Below are positions 57,600 to 64,000 of a DNA stretch of 64,000 nucleotides, piece by piece. The stretch covers positions 62,001-126,000 of the forward strand of contig NZ_SRXY01000011.1 of assembly GCF_004804335.1 (NCBI RefSeq), given 5' to 3'. The DNA comes from Pacificoceanicola onchidii. Lineage in GTDB: Bacteria > Pseudomonadota > Alphaproteobacteria > Rhodobacterales > Rhodobacteraceae. The translations under genes were made by a program, and so were the position numbers. The notes beneath the pieces were generated by a model that was not told where the DNA came from, did no database searches, and was given only the letters and a program-made list of their open reading frames with translations. The number at the start of each line of letters is the position of its first letter. Position 1 is the stretch's first letter.

Positions 57600-58336
57600 G
57601 CCGCCGTCACCTCGCACAGAATGGGATCACCCGGGTTTGCCTCGCACATCCGGCGCGCCCGCGAATGATTGGCCTGAGTCATCACCTGCGGCGTCGGACC
57701 ATGGGCCACCATCTCGCGGGCAAGCATCAGCGTCTGCGGGAAATGATCGCGCACGGTTTCATGGTCATGCAGCACCGCCAGAACCGTCCGCCCGTCGTTA
57801 TGCCAGCCCCGGATCACGCCAATCAGGTCTGACATGGTGCGCGCATCAATCGCCGAGAAGGGCTCATCGAGCAGAACAACCTTGGCGTCCTGCAACAGGA
57901 GCCGGGCAAAAAGCGCGCGCTGCAACTGTCCGCCCGAGAGCGCACCAATGGCCCGCTTTTCAAGGCCTGCGAGGCCAACCGCCTCGATCGCCTCCTGCAC
58001 CCGCTCCCGGCCTTTGCGCCCCAGCCGTCCAAATGCACCGATCTCTTTCCACAGCCCCATGGCCACAAGCTCAGTCACCGAAACGGGAAACGTCAGGTCG
58101 ATGTCGGATTTCTGCGGCAGGTAAGCCACGTCCTCGCGCGTGATCTCGTCAAAGATCACACGGCCCTCAAGCGGCGTCAGCACCCCGGTGATCGCCTTCA
58201 GCAAGGTCGATTTTCCGGCCCCGTTCGGGCCAACAATGGCCGTCAGGCTACCAGAGCTGATCTCTGTCTCCAGGTGATGCACAGCCGGATGCCGGTCATA
58301 GCCCAGCGTGAGATTGCGAAACGCCAGTGCCACCAT
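57596..58336 (-). CDS. znuC: Zinc ABC transporter ATP-binding protein
   Basis: 246 residues: GPNGAGKSTLLKAITG (Walker A), LSGGQLQRALFARLLLQ (signature), VVLLDEPFSAID (Walker B) and VLHDHETV (H-loop). The C-terminal tail has Cys residues (RRMCEANPGDPILCE). The start ATG at 58336 overlaps the stop of a small upstream ORF (TGATG), so it is translationally coupled to it. Confidence 0.92.
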   Translation of the reverse strand: MVALAFRNLTLGYDRHPAVHHLETEISSGSLTAIVGPNGAGKSTLLKAITGVLTPLEGRVIFDEITREDVAYLPQKSDIDLTFPVSVTELVAMGLWKEIGAFGRLGRKGRERVQEAIEAVGLAGLEKRAIGALSGGQLQRALFARLLLQDAKVVLLDEPFSAIDARTMSDLIGVIRGWHNDGRTVLAVLHDHETVRDHFPQTLMLAREMVAHGPTPQVMTQANHSRARRMCEANPGDPILCEVTAA

Positions 58337-58458
58337 CACGAATCACCCAGGAAAGGCACGGGCAGGCCAGTGACCGCAAAGAAGGCCGCCCAAAGGAGCG
58401 CCACGATCACCCCGGCCACGGCCAAGCGCGGCCCTGCACCGACGAGCAATAAGCTCAT
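58336..58458 (-). CDS. Small single-helix membrane protein upstream of znuC
   Basis: 40 residues (MSLLLVGAGPRLAVAGVIVA then LLWAAFFAVTGLPVPFLGDS). AGGA lies 5 nt before the ATG at 58458. One hydrophobic helix makes up most of it. Its stop overlaps the znuC start, and the Zur-like box is about 127 nt upstream, so it would be the first gene of the zinc operon. No known family was recognised; it could be an accessory subunit or a leader that only couples translation. Confidence 0.5.
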   Translation of the reverse strand: MSLLLVGAGPRLAVAGVIVALLWAAFFAVTGLPVPFLGDS

Positions 58459-58584
58459 GTCTTTCCTGCGATTCATCATCCGACGACCTGCCGTGTGTTT
58501 GATCCAAAAGCGCCTGAAGCGGTGGCCAGCCAAGGCCGCGTGCCCCTGCCATGCGCGCTCAGCGCAAAGCATCTCACGCTAGTA

Positions 58585-58601
58585 ATGTTATAGAGTAACA
58601 T
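58585..58601. promoter_or_regulatory. Zur-like box of the znu operon
   Basis: ATGTTATAGAGTAACAT has perfect ATGTTA/TAACAT arms around TAGAG and differs from the ATGTTATANTATAACAT pattern at two positions. It lies upstream of the small ORF and znuCBA on the minus strand. Confidence 0.7.
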
Positions 58602-58928
58602 GCCACAAGCAAAAAGCGTCATACACCTGTCGGCGCAAGGGGTCCACGGCCTTTGCAGCGCCCGCCACCCAACTGCGATTTATCGGGCTCAGAACCGCCT
58701 ACCGATAAGTTGCGAAAGCATCCTCTCCCTATGAGTGTGTCCACTCGCGTTTGTGACCTCAGCACCAAGCCGGACACCGCCGAACAGCCCCCTGCGCCCT
58801 TGACACACACCCCGGTAACGCAGTCCGATAGACATCGTAAGCTAGCTGATTTCTGTATGTCTTTTTCACTGCCTTAACTTTTGTCCGTACCCCGGCTGGC
58901 CGTTGTTCTTGATAAACCGAAGCCCCTT
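58602..58928. other. Intergenic region upstream of the histidine kinase
   Basis: 327 nt with no supported gene. TTATCGG (58680-58686) and CCGATAA (58702-58708) form a 7-bp stem. The rest would hold the kinase promoter; no regulator site was recognised. Confidence 0.4.
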
Positions 58929-60422
58929 ATGTCCGGAAGAACCTCGGAACAGATATTGCAGGACGCGCTCCTTCGGGAGGTTTACCGGGTGGCCAAGATC
59001 GGCACCTGGGAGGTTAGCAGCGAGGACGAGCTGATCTGGTCCGACGAAACCCATGATCTGTTCGGCGTCGACCGCAGCGATTTTGGCGGCACCATCGAAG
59101 AATTCCACCGCATCGTGCACCCCGAAGATGTCGAGCGTGTTCGGCGCGTAGCGGATTTCAGCGACACGCTGAACACGCATTTCAACTCCGAATACCGCAT
59201 CGTCCGTCCCGACGGCGCGCTGCGTCACATGCGGCAGACCGCCATCGTGCTGCGCGACGCGCGCGGCAATCCCCTTGGGTTCAGCGGCGTGGTTCAGGAC
59301 GTCTCCGAGCAGGTCGAAACCGAGGCCCAACTGCGGCAGGCGCAGAAAATGGAAGCTATCGGCCAGCTCAGCGGCGGCGTGGCGCATGACTTCAACAACA
59401 TCCTCGCCGCGATCATGAGCGCGGCGGAGCTTTTGCAGATGGAGGACGACTACGATCCGGACCTTGTCGAGAGCATCATCAATTCTGCCAAACGCGGCGG
59501 CGAGCTGACCAATCGTCTGCTGTCCTTCGCCCGCAAACAGCCCCTGCGCAAAACCTGCGTGGACGCGGTGCCACTGATCCGGGGCATGGCCCCCATGCTC
59601 GACCGTCTCATCGGCCCGGACATCACGCTGGATCTGGCGCTGTCCGATCAGGTCTGGCGGCTCGAGGCCGATCCCGCGCCGCTGCAGGAGGCCTTGCTCA
59701 ACCTCGTGGTCAACGCGCGCGACGCGATCGACAGCGCGGGCAAGATCACCCTGTCATGCCGCAACGCCTCCGTGCCCGGCCCGATGGGCGATTGCCGCGA
59801 TTACGTGGAGATTAACGTGATCGACACGGGCTCTGGCATGTCCGAAGAGGTCCGCCAGCAGGCCCGCGATCCTTTCTTCACCACCAAACCCGTGGGTCAG
59901 GGCTCGGGCCTTGGGCTGTCGATGGTTGATGGCTATGTCCGGCAGTCCGGCGGCCAGATCCACATCCACTCCGGGCTGGGCAAAGGCACCCGCGTGGCGC
60001 TCCTCCTGCCCAGATCCGAACACACCGCCCCCGACCCCGCCCCGCGCCGTACGCGCGCAAATCAGGGCAATGGCGAGCGGGTTCTGGTGATCGAGGACAA
60101 CGTTGATCTGGCCCGTCTCATCCAAAGGCAGCTTTCCAGCCTCAACTACCGCCCGACGCTGGCCGCAAATCGCCGTGATGCCCTGCAAGCAGCGGCACAG
60201 GCGGGCGGGTTCGACATCGTGCTCTCGGACATTCTGCTCGCCAACGGCGAACGCGGCCCGGCGGTCGTCGAAGAGCTTCTGGCCCTCTACCCCGACATGA
60301 AGACTGTCTTCATGACCGGCTTCGCCTCCGACGACCAAACCACCCCGCACGCCTTCGGCGAGCCCAAGGTGGTCCTCAGCAAACCCTTCAAGATCGAAGA
60401 GCTGGCCAAGGCTTTGCGTTAA
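58929..60422 (+). CDS. Hybrid sensor histidine kinase with PAS and receiver domains
   Basis: 497 residues from ATG 58929 (weak ribosome site; a TTG at 58881 is possible). A PAS domain (about 20-130, WEVSSEDELIWSDETHDLFG) is followed by a HisKA helix with GGVAHDFNN, His153 being the phosphorylated residue; HATPase motifs LVVNARDAID, DTGSGMS and GQGSGLGLSMV; and a C-terminal receiver (about 385-497) with Asp434 in VLSDILLANG and Lys in VVLSKPF. No membrane helices, so it is cytosolic. No separate response regulator is nearby. The signal is unknown. Confidence 0.9.
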   Translation: MSGRTSEQILQDALLREVYRVAKIGTWEVSSEDELIWSDETHDLFGVDRSDFGGTIEEFHRIVHPEDVERVRRVADFSDTLNTHFNSEYRIVRPDGALRHMRQTAIVLRDARGNPLGFSGVVQDVSEQVETEAQLRQAQKMEAIGQLSGGVAHDFNNILAAIMSAAELLQMEDDYDPDLVESIINSAKRGGELTNRLLSFARKQPLRKTCVDAVPLIRGMAPMLDRLIGPDITLDLALSDQVWRLEADPAPLQEALLNLVVNARDAIDSAGKITLSCRNASVPGPMGDCRDYVEINVIDTGSGMSEEVRQQARDPFFTTKPVGQGSGLGLSMVDGYVRQSGGQIHIHSGLGKGTRVALLLPRSEHTAPDPAPRRTRANQGNGERVLVIEDNVDLARLIQRQLSSLNYRPTLAANRRDALQAAAQAGGFDIVLSDILLANGERGPAVVEELLALYPDMKTVFMTGFASDDQTTPHAFGEPKVVLSKPFKIEELAKALR

Positions 60423-60452
60423 TCGCCTCCCCAAAGCCCGCAAACAAAGAAA

Positions 60453-60479
60453 GGCCCGCACCTGCCTGAGGTGCGGGCC
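60453..60479. terminator. Terminator between kinase and sugar ABC ATPase genes
   Basis: GGCCCGCACCT and AGGTGCGGGCC form a perfect 11-bp stem with a 5-nt loop. The A-rich flank (CAAAGAAA) on the left supports termination of minus-strand transcripts; it may serve both directions. Confidence 0.8.
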
Positions 60480-60507
60480 GAAGACCGTTTGACCGGCTCA
60501 GGCAACC

Positions 60508-61572
60508 TTACCGAAGCCGCGCTTCCGATCCGGCGTCAAAGAACATTGCATCCGCCGCGTCAAAGTCCAGACGGACCTTGGTGCCTTCCGGCATCGCCTC
60601 GTCGCCGCGTGTTTCGACCACCAGCCGCTCGCCGGTGCCGCTGGTGAGGTAGTCATAAGCCACCCCGCCAAGCCGTTCGCGGATGTCGATGGTCAGCGGC
60701 CCGGCGGCGTCCTCGGTCACCTGCAGCATCTGCGGGCGCAGCCCGACGATCACGTCCGCGCCTTCGGAAGGCAGCGCCACCGAAGTCTCCACACGCGCGC
60801 CCCCAAGAGCCGGGATCACAACCCCGCCGCCCTGCACCGTGCCGTTCATGAAATTCATCGACGGCGAGCCGATGAACCCGGCCACAAAACGGTTGTCGGG
60901 ATCCTGGTACAGGTCCATCGGCGAGCCAACCTGCTCCACGCGGCCTGCGCGCAGCACCACGATCTTGTCGGCCAGCGTCATCGCCTCGACCTGATCGTGG
61001 GTGACGTAGATCATCGTTGCGCCGATTTCCTTGTGCAGACGCGCAATCTCGACCCGCATGTCCACGCGCAGTTCCGCGTCGAGGTTCGACAAAGGCTCGT
61101 CAAACAGGAACACCTCCGGCCCGCGCACAATCGCCCGGCCAATGGCCACACGCTGGCGCTGGCCACCGGAAAGCGCCTTCGGCTTGCGCTTGAGATAGTC
61201 GTCCAATTTGAGGATGCGCGAGGCTTCGCCCACCTTCGAAGCGATCTCCTCCTTCGGCACGCCGTTCATCTTCAGGCCAAAGCCCATGTTCTCTTCGACC
61301 GACATATGCGGGTAAAGCGCATAGGTCTGGAACACCATGGCCACGCCGCGCTCCGCCGGTTCCGACTTGGTGACATCGCGGCCACCGATGGCGATCGTGC
61401 CGTCCGAGGTCTCTTCGAGCCCCGCGATCATCCGCAACAACGTGGACTTGCCGCAGCCCGACGGGCCGACAAAGACGCAGAATTCCCCATCTGCAATATC
61501 AAGATCCACCCCGTGGATTACCTGCACATCACCATAGCGCTTGATTGCGCCGCTTAACGCCACACCGGACAT
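60508..61572 (-). CDS. Sugar ABC transporter ATP-binding protein (MalK/UgpC type)
   Basis: 354 residues from ATG 61572 (GGGAGGAAACC upstream). GPSGCGKSTLLRMIAGLE, LSGGQRQRVAIGRAIV, VFLFDEPLSNLDAELR and VTHDQVEAMTLADKI are present, and the C-terminal OB-fold/TOBE region (VGLRPQMLQV; VRLDFDAADAMFFD) is the MalK-type extension. It powers the transporter whose binding protein and permease are at 62518-64000, but is encoded on the other strand, 19 nt downstream of the IclR gene. Confidence 0.9.
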   Translation of the reverse strand: MSGVALSGAIKRYGDVQVIHGVDLDIADGEFCVFVGPSGCGKSTLLRMIAGLEETSDGTIAIGGRDVTKSEPAERGVAMVFQTYALYPHMSVEENMGFGLKMNGVPKEEIASKVGEASRILKLDDYLKRKPKALSGGQRQRVAIGRAIVRGPEVFLFDEPLSNLDAELRVDMRVEIARLHKEIGATMIYVTHDQVEAMTLADKIVVLRAGRVEQVGSPMDLYQDPDNRFVAGFIGSPSMNFMNGTVQGGGVVIPALGGARVETSVALPSEGADVIVGLRPQMLQVTEDAAGPLTIDIRERLGGVAYDYLTSGTGERLVVETRGDEAMPEGTKVRLDFDAADAMFFDAGSEARLR

Positions 61573-61591
61573 GGTTTCCTCCCAATGAAAC

Positions 61592-62377
61592 TCAGGACAC
61601 GACAGGATAGGGCCAGACAGCCCCCTCGCGTCCAATCTGAGCCGCCGTGCGCGTCAGCGCCGGGCGGTATTTTCCTATCTCATCCAGCGACATCCTGTTC
61701 ACCGATGTCACAATCGAAATCGAACCGATCACCCGCCCGCCGCCGCCCTTGATGGGCGCCGCCATGCTGATGATTCCCTGTTCGTGCTCTTCGCGGTCGT
61801 AGGCCAGGCCCACGTCGCGTATCTCTTCCAGCTCAGGCAGAAGCGTCTCCGGCCCCTGATGGGTTTTTGGCGTGAACGCCTCCCAGGTCTGCCCTTCAAT
61901 TGCAGCTGCGCGCCGGTCGTCATCCATAAACGCCAGCATCACCTTGCCGACCCCGGTACAATGCGCCGGGGACCGGCGGCCAGAGCGCGCCATGGTGGGA
62001 AAGCCGCCCTCGGGCGTGACCTTGTCGATGAACACCACCCGGCCGCGCTCCATCTGTGCCAGATGTACGGTTTCCTTGATGTCTTCGGCCAGCGCTTCGG
62101 CAAAGGGCCGCCCCAGCACCGCCAGCGACGACTGGTTCCACGCGTGCCGACCGATTCGCACCAGCCGCATCCCGGCCACATAGACCCCGCGGTCATCGTC
62201 ATAGGCCAGCATGCCCTGATTGGTCAGCGTGCCCAGCATCCGGTGCAAAGTGGCTTTGGGATAAGGGCTAACCTCCAAAACCTCGGAAAATCGCACCGCG
62301 CGGCCAAAGCCTACGACAATGTCCAAGACGTCCAGCGCCTTTCCGACGGTGCCGTCTCCTGTGGCCTGCGTATTCAT
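61592..62377 (-). CDS. IclR-family regulator of the sugar transporter locus
   Basis: 261 residues from ATG 62377. Winged helix: FSEVLEVSPYPKATLHRMLG to LTNQGMLAYD; effector domain: HCTGVGKVMLAFM and VGLAYDREEHEQGIISMAAP. Divergent from the binding-protein gene, with a perfect-arm palindrome in between, so it likely controls both directions in response to the sugar or a metabolite. Confidence 0.9.
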   Translation of the reverse strand: MNTQATGDGTVGKALDVLDIVVGFGRAVRFSEVLEVSPYPKATLHRMLGTLTNQGMLAYDDDRGVYVAGMRLVRIGRHAWNQSSLAVLGRPFAEALAEDIKETVHLAQMERGRVVFIDKVTPEGGFPTMARSGRRSPAHCTGVGKVMLAFMDDDRRAAAIEGQTWEAFTPKTHQGPETLLPELEEIRDVGLAYDREEHEQGIISMAAPIKGGGGRVIGSISIVTSVNRMSLDEIGKYRPALTRTAAQIGREGAVWPYPVVS

Positions 62378-62446
62378 GCGTTTCCTGTCCTCCCGTGTTG
62401 ACTTCGATAGCAATATGAGACAAACAAATCAATATGTGAAAGCTGA

Positions 62447-62463
62447 GTTCCATTATTTGGAAC
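62447..62463. promoter_or_regulatory. IclR-type operator, palindrome
   Basis: GTTCCATTATTTGGAAC has 6-bp perfect arms around TTATT, in the 140-nt divergent region between the IclR gene and the binding-protein gene. Arm and spacer lengths fit IclR sites. Confidence 0.6.
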
Positions 62464-62517
62464 ACGCGATGGAGCGCGGACAGGCTGTTCACGCGTCATA
62501 AGGGAGGAAATGAACCG

Positions 62518-63750
62518 ATGCTCAAAGCAAGGATTCTTGGTGCCGCTCTGGCATCCACAATGCTCACCACCGCCGCTTGGGCAGGCGAGCTTGTTATCAA
62601 CACAGACACTTCTGACCCGGCCCCGAAAGCCGCGTTTGAAGCGCTGATCGCCGGATTCGAGGCCGAAAACCCCGATGTTACGGTGAAATGGAACCTTTTC
62701 GACCACGAGGGCTACAAGACCTCGATCCGCAACTTCCTGACCGCAGACGCGCCGGATCTTGCGAACTGGTACGCGGGCAACCGCATGCTGCCTTATGTCA
62801 ACGCGGGCCTGTTCGAGCCGGTGGATGATGTCTGGGAAGAAAACGGTCTGAACGAATCACTGGCCTCGGCCAAAGGCTCGATGACCATCGACGGCAAGAT
62901 CTGGGGCGTGCCCTATACCTACTATCAGTGGGGCGTGTACTACCGCAAAGACATCTTTGAAGCGAACAACATCGCCGTGCCCACCAACTGGGACGAGTTC
63001 AAGGCCGCGGGCATGGCGCTCAAGGATGCAGGCGTCACTCCGATCACCATCGGCACCAAGTACCTGTGGACCGCTGGCGGCGTGTTCGACTACCTGAACC
63101 TGCGCACCAACGGCTATGACTTCCACATGGCGCTCGGCAAAGGTGAGGTCTCCTGGACCGACGACCGCGTAAAAGCGACCTTCGCCAACTGGAAAGAACT
63201 GCTCGACGCGGGCTTCTTCATCGACAACCACGCGGCCTACTCCTGGCAGGAAGCGCTGGCGCCGATGGTTCAGGGTGACGCGGCCATGTACGTCATGGGC
63301 AACTTCGCCGTGGCCCCGCTGCGCGAAGCAGGCCTCAGCGACGATCAGCTCGGCTTCTTCCAGTTCCCGGTGATCAACCCGGACGTGCCGCTGGCCGAAG
63401 AAGCGCCGACCGACACGATCCACATCCCGGCAAATGCGAAGAACAAGGAAGACGCCAAGAAGTTCCTCGCTTATCTCGCCCGTGCGGACGTGCAGAGCCA
63501 GATCAACGAAACCCTGGGCCAGCTGCCGATCAACAACGCCTCCACCGTGGGTGACGACAAGTTCCTGCAGGCCGGCTACGAGATGCTCTCCTCCACCGAT
63601 GGCGGCATCGCGCAGTTCTTTGACCGCGACTACCCGGCTGAAATGGCCAAGGCGGGCATGGAAGGCTTCCAGGAATTCATGGTGAAGCCCGAGCGCATGG
63701 ACAAGATCCTCGAGCGCCTCGAAAAGGTCCGCATGCGGGTCTACAAATAA
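62518..63750 (+). CDS. Sugar ABC transporter periplasmic binding protein
   Basis: 410 residues from ATG 62518 (GGGAGGAAATGAACCG upstream). Signal peptide MLKARILGAALASTMLTTAA, cleaved after WAG/A. The mature part is a type I (MalE-like) receptor: EALIAGFEAENPDVTVKW, ADAPDLANWYAGNRMLPYVN and a MVQGDAAMYVMGNFAVAPLR segment, which is the usual ligand-arm motif. It delivers a sugar or polyol to the permease whose gene starts 158 nt downstream. The sugar is unknown. Confidence 0.9.
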   Translation: MLKARILGAALASTMLTTAAWAGELVINTDTSDPAPKAAFEALIAGFEAENPDVTVKWNLFDHEGYKTSIRNFLTADAPDLANWYAGNRMLPYVNAGLFEPVDDVWEENGLNESLASAKGSMTIDGKIWGVPYTYYQWGVYYRKDIFEANNIAVPTNWDEFKAAGMALKDAGVTPITIGTKYLWTAGGVFDYLNLRTNGYDFHMALGKGEVSWTDDRVKATFANWKELLDAGFFIDNHAAYSWQEALAPMVQGDAAMYVMGNFAVAPLREAGLSDDQLGFFQFPVINPDVPLAEEAPTDTIHIPANAKNKEDAKKFLAYLARADVQSQINETLGQLPINNASTVGDDKFLQAGYEMLSSTDGGIAQFFDRDYPAEMAKAGMEGFQEFMVKPERMDKILERLEKVRMRVYK

Positions 63751-63758
63751 TCCTGGGT

Positions 63759-63817
63759 GTCCCGGCCTCCTGCCGGGACCTCCGCCCCGGGCCTGACCTC
63801 TGTGCCTGACCCGGGGC
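63759..63817 (+). other. Two hairpins between binding-protein and permease genes
   Basis: GTCCCGGC/GCCGGGAC (63759-63779, 5-nt loop) and GCCCCGGG/CCCGGGGC (63784-63817, 18-nt loop) lie just after the binding-protein stop. No T-run follows; such stems often stabilise the binding-protein mRNA and lower permease expression. Confidence 0.55.
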
Positions 63818-63908
63818 CCCTACCCGACTATTCCGCTCACATCTTCTCTAAGCCAGAGGGCCCGGATCCGCACCGGGACCATCTTTCTGGACTGCCGGAG
63901 GTATTCGC

Positions 63909-64000
63909 ATGACCGCCCTCCCCGACACATCCGCCACCAACAAATCGTGGTGGAAACAGAACCAGCAGAGACTCGCGCCGTGGCTGTTCCTCGCGCCAGG
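63909..64000 (+). CDS. Sugar ABC transporter permease, 5' end only
   Basis: First 30 codons only (MTALPDTSATNKSWWKQNQQ then RLAPWLFLAPG). GGAGG lies 7 nt upstream of ATG 63909. A polar start leading into WLFLAPG is typical of MalF-type permeases, and the position after the binding protein supports this. The gene runs off the window. Confidence 0.75.
   Translation, partial: MTALPDTSATNKSWWKQNQQRLAPWLFLAP

Noticed and set aside
1-64000. tRNA/rRNA genes, insertion sequences, prophage and CRISPR arrays
   Set aside because: None was recognised by eye in the gaps, which are mostly short. A tRNA scan was not possible, so absence is not proven.

Overview
The window looks like chromosome from an alphaproteobacterium of the Rhodobacterales (Roseobacter group). 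The evidence is the high G+C content, a TRAP transporter, a polar amino-acid ABC transporter of the Aap/Bzt type, several IclR regulators, a bacterial ALDH16-type dehydrogenase and an FnrL-like box. No rRNA, tRNA, insertion sequence, prophage or CRISPR array was recognised.

Layout. 1-3977 (+): end of a TRAP transporter operon (dctP 3' end, a leaderless OpuAC-like protein, dctQ, dctM, IclR regulator). 4033-22695: a catabolic island. A tightly coupled minus-strand operon encodes an ABC ATPase, RidA, PrpE, an SDR, HyuB, HyuA and a FAD amine/amino-acid oxidase. Beside it lie a rhodanese, an IclR regulator with a BisC-type molybdoenzyme, a PLP C-S lyase family protein with a VOC protein and an ETHE1-like metallo-hydrolase, and the two permeases and binding protein of the amino-acid transporter. 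Four promoter regions in this island share one dyad (consensus TGTTTCGTATAACAGAAC), so the dispersed operons probably form one IclR regulon for uptake and breakdown of a sulfur-containing amino acid or its S-oxide. 23004-25478: Lrp regulator, small membrane protein, class II glutamine amidotransferase and a DUF6544-like protein.

25497-47336 (-): an 18.3-kb gene for a secreted protein of about 6,115 residues built from 44 Ig-like DUF11/DUF7507-type modules, followed 18 nt downstream by an outer-membrane beta-barrel of 1,157 residues. The modules fall into a class with a Cys pair and a class without Cys but often Asp-rich. They sit in alternating blocks with visible higher-order duplications. 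This is the most unusual locus in the window and may be a giant-adhesin display system.

47615-52539: DeoR regulator, deoC, a two-domain ALDH16-type aldehyde dehydrogenase and a ferric-reductase-like haem membrane protein. 52616-58601: a zinc-starvation region with a CobW-family GTPase and a small membrane ORF followed by znuC, znuB and znuA, each transcription unit preceded by a Zur-like box. Between them are a strongly palindromic non-coding element, a DUF2975/XRE pair and a lipoprotein. 58929-60422: hybrid histidine kinase. 60508-64000: a sugar ABC transporter locus (ATPase, IclR regulator, binding protein, start of a permease) with a perfect-arm palindrome in the divergent promoter. Functions are assigned from motifs and family recognition only, with no database search.
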